From positions 1 through 36,278 of the forward strand of contig JAPUER010000076.1 in NCBI GenBank assembly GCA_027492485.1: a stretch of DNA of 36,278 nt, in the 5' to 3' direction. Positions 26,000-33,267 of the stretch are shown one piece after another. The notes below the pieces were generated by a model. That model had not been told where the DNA came from. It ran no database searches and saw nothing but the letters and a program-made list of their open reading frames with translations. The position numbers and the translations under genes are program-made. This stretch comes from Betaproteobacteria bacterium. Lineage in GTDB: Bacteria; Pseudomonadota; Gammaproteobacteria; Burkholderiales; Casimicrobiaceae. Position 1 is the first letter of the stretch. Each line of letters opens with the position of its first letter.

Positions 26000-27064
26000 C
26001 TACACGGCAGCGACGAGGGCGTCGCCCATCGCTCGGGTGCCGCACACCGCTTCGCCGGGCAGCGCGATGTCACCGGTGCGGGCGCCGCCGGCCAGCACCT
26101 TGCGGACGCCGGCTTCGATGCGCTGCGCCAGATCCTCGCGATTGAACGAGTAGCGCATCATCATCGCGAGCGAGAGCACCGTCGCGATCGGGTTGGCCTT
26201 GTTCTGGCCGGCGATGTCCGGCGCCGAGCCGTGGATCGGTTCGTACAGGCCCTTGTTGCTGGCGTCGAGCGAGGCCGACGGCAGCATGCCGATGGAGCCG
26301 GCCAGCATCGAGGCTTCGTCGGACAGGATGTCGCCGAAGATGTTGCCGGTGACGATCACGTCGAACTGCTTCGGTGCACGCACCAGCTGCATCGCGGCGT
26401 TGTCGACGTACATGTGCGAGAGCTGCACGTCCGGGTACTGCTTGCCGATTTCGGTGACCACTTCGCGCCACAGGATCGAGGTGTCGAGCACGTTGGCCTT
26501 GTCGACGCTGCAGAGCTTTTGGTTGCGCTTCATCGCCGTGCGGAAGCCGACGTGCGCGATGCGCTCGACCTCGCTCCGGGCGTAGTGCATGGTGTCGTAG
26601 CCCTCGTCCTCGCCGGCCGCGTTGGTGCGGCGACCGCGCGGCTGGCCGAAGTAGATGTCGCCGGTCAGTTCGCGGATGATCATGATGTCGAGCCCGGCGA
26701 CGACCTCCGGCTTCAGCGACGAGGACGCCGCGAGTTCCGGGTACAGCATGGCCGGGCGCAGATTGGCGAACAGTTGCAGATCCTTGCGGATGCCGAGCAG
26801 CCCCTGCTCCGGACGCACCGCGCGCGGCAACGTGTCGTATTGCGGGCCGCCGACGCAACCGAGCAGGATGGCGTCGGCCGCGCGGGCCTGCCGCTGCGTC
26901 GCCTCCGGGTAAGGGTGGCCGTGTGCGGCGTGCGCGGCGCCGCCGAGCAGACCGTGCGACAGTTCGATCGGCACCCCTTCGGCCTTGAATTTTTCGAGCA
27001 CGCGGACGGCCTGGCCGACGATTTCCGGGCCGATGCCGTCGCCGGGGAGGATGAGGATTTTCAT
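26000..27064 (-). CDS. leuB: 3-isopropylmalate dehydrogenase
   Basis: NAD-dependent oxidative decarboxylation of 3-isopropylmalate in leucine synthesis. It has 354 residues, standard length. The start [16 protein letters not shown] is typical; the substrate-binding arginines are in [28 protein letters not shown] follows; the metal/cofactor signature [24 protein letters not shown] is near 240, and the NAD-binding [17 protein letters not shown] follows. All expected elements are present. It lies 236 bases downstream of leuD on the same strand rather than directly after it, so it may use its own promoter. Confidence 0.98.
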   Translation of the reverse strand: MKILILPGDGIGPEIVGQAVRVLEKFKAEGVPIELSHGLLGGAAHAAHGHPYPEATQRQARAADAILLGCVGGPQYDTLPRAVRPEQGLLGIRKDLQLFANLRPAMLYPELAASSSLKPEVVAGLDIMIIRELTGDIYFGQPRGRRTNAAGEDEGYDTMHYARSEVERIAHVGFRTAMKRNQKLCSVDKANVLDTSILWREVVTEIGKQYPDVQLSHMYVDNAAMQLVRAPKQFDVIVTGNIFGDILSDEASMLAGSIGMLPSASLDASNKGLYEPIHGSAPDIAGQNKANPIATVLSLAMMMRYSFNREDLAQRIEAGVRKVLAGGARTGDIALPGEAVCGTRAMGDALVAAV

Positions 27065-27271
27065 GGTGTCTTGGATGTTGCTTTGGGTGATTGGGATCGC
27101 AATGAACGCGGGCGGGCGCTGGCGTCGGGTGGTGAGTGGGTATCGGCCGGACGCATCAGCTTGACGGCAATGTACGCATGCGCAAAGGGCTCAGCAGACG
27201 AAATCGTCAAATATCGACTTTTATGTTTTTATCGCCGCTAGCCCCATTCGAAAGCCGTTTCCGCCAAAAAG

Positions 27272-27299
27272 TTATTAATATATGTCGGCCGGTCGGCAA
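27272..27299 (-). promoter_or_regulatory. Candidate promoter for leuB
   Basis: On the minus strand TTGCCG (27299-27294) and TAATAA (27277-27272) are 16 bases apart, within an unusually AT-rich stretch (about 27190-27290) that separates leuD from leuB. A leader of about 200 bases would follow. No gene, attenuator peptide or riboswitch was recognised in 27065-27300. Confidence 0.3.
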
Positions 27300-27300
27300 T

Positions 27301-27939
27301 TTACGCCAGCCACGGCTGCGCCGCGTAGTGCTTCGCCTCGAAGGCGCGGATGGCGTCGCCGTGCTTGAGCGTGAGACCGATGTCGTCCCAGCCGTTCAGC
27401 AGGCGCTCGCGACGCGAAGGATCGATGTCGAACTTTGCGATCCAGCGTTCATCGGTGGTGCGCACTTCCTGCCCATCAAGATCGACGGTCAGACGGAAGC
27501 CCACAAACGCCGCGCAGTCGTGAAACAACTGATCCACGGCGGCCTCGGGCAGGCGGATCACCAGCAGCCCGTTATTGAGCGAGTTGTTGTAGAAGATGTC
27601 GCCGAACGACGGCGCGATCACCACGCGATAGCCGTTCTGCGCCAGCGCCCACGGCGCGTGCTCGCGCGACGAACCGCAGCCGAAGTTCTGCCGCGCCAGC
27701 AGGATCGAGGCGCCCTGAAAGCGCGCTTCGTTCAATACGAACTGCGGGTTCAGCGGCCGTTTGCTGTTGTCCATGCCCGGCTGGCCGACGTCGAGATAAC
27801 GCCATTCGTCGAAGCAGTTCGGCCCGTAGCCGGTGCGCTTGATCGACTTCAGGAACTGCTTGGGAATGATGGCATCGGTGTCGACGTTGGCGCGATCCAT
27901 CGGCGCCACCAGACCGGTGTGAACGGTGAACTTTTCCAT
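27301..27939 (-). CDS. leuD: 3-isopropylmalate dehydratase small subunit
   Basis: Swivelling domain of isopropylmalate isomerase, working with LeuC. It has 212 residues, normal. [20 protein letters not shown] and [15 protein letters not shown] are the conserved start; [16 protein letters not shown] carries the substrate-binding SSREH segment. The ATG at 27939 follows the leuC stop by 14 bases and has GGAG upstream, so leuC and leuD are one unit. Confidence 0.98.
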   Translation of the reverse strand: MEKFTVHTGLVAPMDRANVDTDAIIPKQFLKSIKRTGYGPNCFDEWRYLDVGQPGMDNSKRPLNPQFVLNEARFQGASILLARQNFGCGSSREHAPWALAQNGYRVVIAPSFGDIFYNNSLNNGLLVIRLPEAAVDQLFHDCAAFVGFRLTVDLDGQEVRTTDERWIAKFDIDPSRRERLLNGWDDIGLTLKHGDAIRAFEAKHYAAQPWLA

Positions 27940-27953
27940 GCGTTGCGCTCCGA

Positions 27954-29363
27954 TTAGCCGAGACGACGAACGTCAACAAAATGCCCCGCAATCCCGGCCG
28001 CCGCGGCCATCGCCGGGCTGACCAGATGGGTGCGGCCACCGGCGCCCTGACGGCCCTCGAAATTGCGGTTCGAGGTGGAGGCGCAGCGCTCGCCCGGCTC
28101 CAGCCGGTCGTCGTTCATCGCCAGACACATCGAGCAGCCCGGTTCCCGCCATTCGAAGCCGGCGGCGAGGAAAATCTTGTCGAGGCCTTCCTGCTCGGCC
28201 TGCGCCTTCACCAGCCCCGAGCCCGGCACCACCATCGCCAGCTTCACGTTGTCGGCGCGGCGACGGCCCCTGACCACGGCCGCCGCGGCGCGCAGATCCT
28301 CGATGCGCGAATTGGTGCAGGAACCGATGAATACCTTGTCGATCTTGATTTCGTTGACCGGCGTATTTGGCGTCAAGCCCATGTAGGCCAGCGCGCGGGC
28401 GATGCCTTCGCGCTTGACCGAATCCTTCTCACGGTCGGGGTCCGGCACCCGGTCGTCCACGGTGATCACCATCTCCGGCGAGGTGCCCCAGGTGACATGG
28501 GGGATCAGCGAGCTGGCGTCGATCACCACCGTACGATCAAAGGTGGCATCGTCGTCGCTCTTGAGCGTGCGCCAGTATTTGGTGGCGGCGTCCCACTGTT
28601 CGCTGGTCTTCGGGGCGAACGGGCGCCCCTTGACGTAAGCCTCGGTCACCTCGTCGTAAGCCACCATGCCGGCGCGGGCACCGGCCTCGATCGCCATGTT
28701 GCACAGCGTCATGCGGCCTTCCATCGACAGCGTGCGCACCGCCTCACCGCCGAACTCCATCGCATAGCCGGTGCCGCCCGCAGTGCCAATCTTCCCGATG
28801 ACGGCGAGCACCAGATCCTTCGCGGTCACCCCCGTCGGCAAACGGCCGTCGCAGCGCACCAGCAGCGATTTCGAGCGCTTCTGCGGCAGGCATTGCGTCG
28901 CCATCACGTGCTCGACTTCGCTGGTGCCAATACCGAACGCCAGCGCCGCAAACGCGCCATGCGTGGACGTATGCGAGTCACCGCAGACCACGGTCATGCC
29001 GGGCAGCGTGGCGCCCTGCTCGGGGCCGATCACGTGCACGATGCCGCGGCGCACGTCGCCCACCGGGAAATACACCAGGCCCTGCTCGCGCGCATTGGCG
29101 TCGAGCGTGTCCACCTGGGTGCGCGACACCGGATCGAGAATGGTCTTGAAGCCCGGTGTGGTCGGCGTGTTGTGGTCGGGCACCGCGATCATGCTCGCCT
29201 TGCGCCACGGCTGGCGGCCGGCCAGCTTCAGGCCCTCGAACGCCTGCGGGCTGGTGACTTCGTGCACCAGATGGCGGTCGATGTAGAGCAGCGCGGTGCC
29301 ATCGCTTTCGGTGCGGACGACGTGGGCGTCAAAGAGTTTGTCGTAGAGCGTGCGACCAGCCAT
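27954..29363 (-). CDS. leuC: 3-isopropylmalate dehydratase large subunit
   Basis: Aconitase-fold enzyme that with LeuD interconverts 2- and 3-isopropylmalate. It has 469 residues, the usual size for the bacterial form. The [4Fe-4S] ligands are Cys349 ([12 protein letters not shown]), Cys410 and Cys413 ([10 protein letters not shown]). [20 protein letters not shown] (127-146) is the conserved active-site stretch. The gene starts 54 bases after plsB on the same strand. The gap holds CATAAAATC, a possible -10, but no clear -35. Confidence 0.98.
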   Translation of the reverse strand: MAGRTLYDKLFDAHVVRTESDGTALLYIDRHLVHEVTSPQAFEGLKLAGRQPWRKASMIAVPDHNTPTTPGFKTILDPVSRTQVDTLDANAREQGLVYFPVGDVRRGIVHVIGPEQGATLPGMTVVCGDSHTSTHGAFAALAFGIGTSEVEHVMATQCLPQKRSKSLLVRCDGRLPTGVTAKDLVLAVIGKIGTAGGTGYAMEFGGEAVRTLSMEGRMTLCNMAIEAGARAGMVAYDEVTEAYVKGRPFAPKTSEQWDAATKYWRTLKSDDDATFDRTVVIDASSLIPHVTWGTSPEMVITVDDRVPDPDREKDSVKREGIARALAYMGLTPNTPVNEIKIDKVFIGSCTNSRIEDLRAAAAVVRGRRRADNVKLAMVVPGSGLVKAQAEQEGLDKIFLAAGFEWREPGCSMCLAMNDDRLEPGERCASTSNRNFEGRQGAGGRTHLVSPAMAAAAGIAGHFVDVRRLG

Positions 29364-29417
29364 GAGAAACCTGCAGCGAAATCTGAAAACGACGCGCCAG
29401 ATGCGCGAATCCCGATT

Positions 29418-31988
29418 TTATGCGGTTGCAGCAATTTGCCCGACCCGCCGTTGCGCGGCCCGCAGCACGGCGGCGCGGGTGTCGGGCGGCAGCAGGAAAG
29501 CCGCCTCGTCGGCACGGGCCTTGAGTTCCGGGCCGTAGTGGACAGCATCGGCGGAATCGAGCCGCAGCAAGCCCACCCGCAGCAGCGCGTCGAACGCCGA
29601 GCGGAACTGGCTGCGATCGGAGAACTCGGGTGCGTTGAACACGTGGGTCATCGCCAGGTGCTGCGCCGCCTGCTGGCACAGCGATTCCACCGCCTCGCGG
29701 CTCTGCTCGCCGCTGGCCACGCGCCCGGCCAGCGCCAGCATCAGGGCATGGCGGGTCAGCGCCGGACGAATGGTGGCGGCCAGCAGTTCCAGATGCATCG
29801 CCGCATCGGTGCCGGCGGGCGCCGCGCTCAGCACATCGGCATCGGCTTCGACGCCGATCCAGCCGTCGCTCGCCATCGTCGCCAGCGTCCGCTCGAACGG
29901 CGGGAACAGCACCGCATCGGGATTGCCGCCAGCACCTGTTGCCAAATCGCGGTCGTCATGCTCGATGGGCGCCGGGGTCACCGCCTCGGCCCGCCACGGC
30001 GGCAGATACAGCTCGGATTCGAGCAGCACGTAGAGCTCGCGTGCCAGCCGCGCCAGCTTGGTCTTGCCGATCACACCGTGCTGCACGATCAGGCAGGCAA
30101 TCAGCCCCGGCAGCGCGAAGCAATGCAGCACGTTGTTGCGGAAATAGGTGAGCGCGACAGCCGATTCGTCGCTCGCCATCACCACGTCGCCCAGCGGATG
30201 GCTCTGCCGGCGCAGATAGCCAAGTCGCGCCGTGTGGGCAATCGCCTCGGCGCCGGTCAACGTGGTGGCTACCGCCTCGGGCGCGGTGCGCGCCTGGGCC
30301 ACCAGTCGCAGCAGCCGCTCGACGATGTCGGCGAGCTGTGCGGCATCGGCCGCGTGCTTCGGGGTTGCCAGCAGCGCGGTCGCCACCACCGCCACCGGAT
30401 TGAGATGCACGGCCCCGTTGATGCGCTCGGCGATCTGCCGCGACAGCTCGGTCAGCGTGCGCCGGCGCAGGTTCTTGTCGGCCAGCCAGCCGTCCATGTC
30501 GCGGGCGCCTTCGGCATCGAGCAGTTCGCCCAGCGCAATCGGCCGCGCAAAGCTCACCCCCACCTCGCCATACTGCTCGTGGCGAAGATCGCGGATGGCG
30601 CCGAGCAGCCCCCACACCGATTCCTTGCGTTTGGCCGCGCCGGCCAGCTCCTGCGTGTAGCTGCCGCCCTCGATCAGTTTCTCGTAGCCGATGTAGACCG
30701 GCACAAACAGCAATGGCCGCGAATGTTCGCGCAGGTAGCTCTGCACCGTCATCGAGATCAGCCCGGCCTTCGGCGGCAGCATGCGGCCGGTGCGCGAGCG
30801 CCCGCCTTCGACGAAATACTCCATCGGAAAGCCGCGCCGCAGCACTTCATGAACGTAGGCCGCGAACACTTCGCCGTACAGCTCGTCGCCCCTGATCGAC
30901 CGGCGCAGAAAGAAGGCGCCGCCGCGCCGCAGGATGCTGCCGACGATCGGCAGGTTCAGGTTGGCGCCGGCGGCGATGTGCGGCACGGTCAGCCCGACGC
31001 GATAGACCACATAGGACAGCAGCAGATAGTCGATATGGCTGCGGTGACAGGGCACGTAGACCAGCGTGTTGTCCTTCGCCAGCGCCTGCAACCGCTCCGT
31101 GCCGCGCACGTCGACGCCCTGATAGATGCGGGTCCACAGCCGGCCGAGCAACTGCTCGCCAAGGCGCACCACCAGATACGAGTAGTCGGCCGCAATCTCG
31201 CGCCCGATGGTCTCGGCGCGGCGCTCCACCTTCGGCACCGGCAGTTTTTTCTCGATGGCTTCCTGCGCAATCGCCGCCTGCACGCGCGGTTCGCGCATCA
31301 TGGCGTCGATCAGCGTGCGCCGGTGCGAGAGATCGGGGCCGATGGCCGCTTCGCGTTCGTTGCGAAACTCGGTGCGCAGCACCCGCGCCACCCGACGCAC
31401 GATGCGCTCGCGGTCGAGGCCTTGCACCTGCGCGATGCGGATGATTTCCTGCAGCGAAACGGCGGCGCCGAACTTGGCCACCACCGCGCGGCGGTAGAAG
31501 AGGATCGACAGCAGCTTGCGCAACCGCGAGCGCCCGCCCCAGCCCTCGGCCGCCCACACGCGCAGGATGCGCATGCCATAGAGCGGCGAGCTCTCCCGCT
31601 CCTCGCGCTCCGGCGCGCGCCCCCAGAAGATGCTGACCGGGATCAGCCGCACCTCGGTGGCACGCTGCTCGAGCACGGCATCCACCAGCCGCGTCAGCCG
31701 GCTGGACGCGACGCGACTGCGATCGTCGTGCAACGCAAACAGCGAATGGCGCTCAGCCACCAGCGGCATCGGCCGGTGCGACGCCGGCACCGGGTGCGCG
31801 CGGGTCAGTACATCGAGCATCGCGGCATCGACCACCGACGGCCGCGGCATGACGTAGCAAACCGGCGAATCGCCGCCGATCGCTAGCGTCTCCGGGAACA
31901 CCTGTACCTGCACCCACAGTGACAGCGCGCGCCGCAGCGCCGCGCGCAACGCGCGTGCCGGCAGATTGAGCAGGTCGGCCCCGGTCAT
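29418..31988 (-). CDS. plsB: Glycerol-3-phosphate 1-O-acyltransferase
   Basis: Membrane-associated enzyme that acylates sn-glycerol 3-phosphate at position 1, the first step of phospholipid synthesis. It has 856 residues, slightly longer than E. coli PlsB. The acyltransferase motif I HRSHID is at 315-320 (VPCHRSHIDYLLL), motif II with GGAFFLRRS is near 356-364, motif III EGGRSRTG at 394-401, and FVPVYIGYE (motif IV) follows. The long C-terminal region is conserved only within PlsB. ATG 31988 overlaps the miaA stop by four bases. PlsB of this type is mainly gammaproteobacterial, which helps place the organism. Confidence 0.97.
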   Translation of the reverse strand: MTGADLLNLPARALRAALRRALSLWVQVQVFPETLAIGGDSPVCYVMPRPSVVDAAMLDVLTRAHPVPASHRPMPLVAERHSLFALHDDRSRVASSRLTRLVDAVLEQRATEVRLIPVSIFWGRAPEREERESSPLYGMRILRVWAAEGWGGRSRLRKLLSILFYRRAVVAKFGAAVSLQEIIRIAQVQGLDRERIVRRVARVLRTEFRNEREAAIGPDLSHRRTLIDAMMREPRVQAAIAQEAIEKKLPVPKVERRAETIGREIAADYSYLVVRLGEQLLGRLWTRIYQGVDVRGTERLQALAKDNTLVYVPCHRSHIDYLLLSYVVYRVGLTVPHIAAGANLNLPIVGSILRRGGAFFLRRSIRGDELYGEVFAAYVHEVLRRGFPMEYFVEGGRSRTGRMLPPKAGLISMTVQSYLREHSRPLLFVPVYIGYEKLIEGGSYTQELAGAAKRKESVWGLLGAIRDLRHEQYGEVGVSFARPIALGELLDAEGARDMDGWLADKNLRRRTLTELSRQIAERINGAVHLNPVAVVATALLATPKHAADAAQLADIVERLLRLVAQARTAPEAVATTLTGAEAIAHTARLGYLRRQSHPLGDVVMASDESAVALTYFRNNVLHCFALPGLIACLIVQHGVIGKTKLARLARELYVLLESELYLPPWRAEAVTPAPIEHDDRDLATGAGGNPDAVLFPPFERTLATMASDGWIGVEADADVLSAAPAGTDAAMHLELLAATIRPALTRHALMLALAGRVASGEQSREAVESLCQQAAQHLAMTHVFNAPEFSDRSQFRSAFDALLRVGLLRLDSADAVHYGPELKARADEAAFLLPPDTRAAVLRAAQRRVGQIAATA

Positions 31989-32971
31989 CGCTCCGGCCCG
32001 CCGCCGGCACCACCACGCGAGCCAAGCCAGTCGGCAATCAGCCCGGCAGCGCGGGCGACGGCGTCCGGCGCGTCGCAGGCGACCTCGTCCCCTGGGAAGC
32101 TGCGCAACCAGGTCGTCTGCCGCTTCGCCAGCTGGCGCGTCGCGAACAGCGTGCGGTCGAACAGCTCCTCGCGCGGCGCGCGGTGTTCAAGCACGTCGAG
32201 CACCTGCCGGTAGCCGACGCAACGCATCGACGGCAGATCGGGATGCAGCGCATAACGGTGACGCAACTGCTCCACCTCGGCCACCAGGCCGTGCGCAAAC
32301 ATCGTATTCAGGCGTTCCTCGCAACGCAGATGCAGCCAGGCGCGGGTGCGCGGCAACCAGCGGATGATGAATAGATCGAGATCGGCCAGCACCGAGCGCC
32401 GCTGCCCCTGCAGGCTGGATAACGGCGTGCCGGTCAGCAGCCAGACCTCGATCGCGCGTTCGATGCGCTGGGTGTCGGTCGCCGGCAGCCGCGCGGCCAT
32501 CACCGGGTCGACGCGGGCGAGTTCCGCGTGCAACGCCGCAATGCCTTCGGCCGCGCAGCGCGCCTGCACCTGCGCCCGCACCGCCGGGTCGGTCGGTGGC
32601 AGCTCGCTCATGCCATGCAGCAGCACGTTGGCGTACATCATGGTGCCGCCCACCAGCAGCGGCAGATGCCCACGGTGGTGGATGCCGTTGACTGCGGCGC
32701 GGCAGTCGGCGGCGAAGCGCGCGACCGAATAGCTTTCGGTCGGGGCGATGACATCGATCAAATGATGCGGCACGCTGGTCCGCTCGGCCGCGGTCGGCTT
32801 CGCGGTGCCCACATCCATGTCGCGATAAACCAGCGCCGAGTCGATGCTGACGATTTCACCGGCAAACTGCTTCGCCAGCGCAATCGCCGCCGCACTCTTG
32901 CCCGACGCCGTCGGGCCGACCAGCATCACGACGGAGGAACGATTCGAGTGGACGAAGGAGGCAGCCGACAT
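31985..32971 (-). CDS. miaA: tRNA dimethylallyltransferase
   Basis: Adds the dimethylallyl group to A37 of tRNAs reading UNN codons. It has 328 residues from the chosen start. The P-loop GPTASGKS is at 19-26; SIDSALVYRDMDVGTAKPT carries the catalytic Asp and Thr region; PHHLIDVIAPTESYS and VGGTMMYANVLLHG (GGT motif) follow, and RQLAKRQTTWLRSF is the tRNA-binding end. The ATG at 32971 was chosen over one 72 bases upstream because the extension is basic and non-conserved, and because CATAAT lies 6 bases before 32971. The stop overlaps the plsB start (ATGA). Confidence 0.96.
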   Translation of the reverse strand: MSAASFVHSNRSSVVMLVGPTASGKSAAAIALAKQFAGEIVSIDSALVYRDMDVGTAKPTAAERTSVPHHLIDVIAPTESYSVARFAADCRAAVNGIHHRGHLPLLVGGTMMYANVLLHGMSELPPTDPAVRAQVQARCAAEGIAALHAELARVDPVMAARLPATDTQRIERAIEVWLLTGTPLSSLQGQRRSVLADLDLFIIRWLPRTRAWLHLRCEERLNTMFAHGLVAEVEQLRHRYALHPDLPSMRCVGYRQVLDVLEHRAPREELFDRTLFATRQLAKRQTTWLRSFPGDEVACDAPDAVARAAGLIADWLGSRGGAGGGPER

Positions 32972-32977
32972 GGGGCG

Positions 32978-32983
32978 ATTATG
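32978..32983 (-). promoter_or_regulatory. -10-like CATAAT 6 bases before miaA
   Basis: Reading on the minus strand, CATAAT is followed by CGCCCC and then the miaA ATG. Transcription would start at or beside the start codon, and there is no Shine-Dalgarno sequence. At 17 bases further upstream the sequence is CCGTTG, a weak -35. The radical SAM gene has the nearly identical arrangement GATAAT-TGCCCC-ATG. Confidence 0.4.
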
Positions 32984-33185
32984 CCGATGCCGGCGACGGC
33001 CAACGGTGTACCGGCGACTCGGAAGCGGTGGCGACGCACTCATGAAAATCGCCGCGCCGTCGCTTCAGGACAAAATTTGCAGCGTAAAGACCCACCGCGC
33101 GTGTCGTCGCAGACGATGGCACAAGATAATTTGCACGCTAAGAACGCTCTGAAAGTCGTTACTCAACTGAGCTTTTGTCATCCGC

Positions 33186-33230
33186 AAGGAGTAACGTTTT
33201 GCACCAACGAACAAACCTCGTTTTGTTCGT
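33186..33230 (+). promoter_or_regulatory. Ribosome-binding-like site and hairpin in the leader of the repeat protein gene
   Basis: AAGGAG (33186-33191) lies 7 bases before a TTG (33199) that is in frame with the large downstream gene. A perfect 9-bp stem follows, ACGAACAAA (33207-33215) with TTTGTTCGT (33222-33230), loop of 6. It ends 37 bases before the ATG chosen for the protein. Either the gene starts at the TTG, or this is a regulated leader. The rest of 32972-33267 shows two similar 18-base strings beginning AATTTGCA at 33074 and 33128, and no gene. Confidence 0.4.
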
Positions 33231-33267
33231 CGCAATACAAGAAAACTCTTCTGTGTGGGAAACTCAA

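Noticed and set aside
27981-31886. A 1301-codon open frame on the plus strand opposite leuC and plsB
   Set aside because: It is antisense to two clearly conserved enzymes with all catalytic motifs. Long antisense frames arise from strong GC bias at third positions, and its translation is His/Arg/Gln-rich with no recognisable domain.
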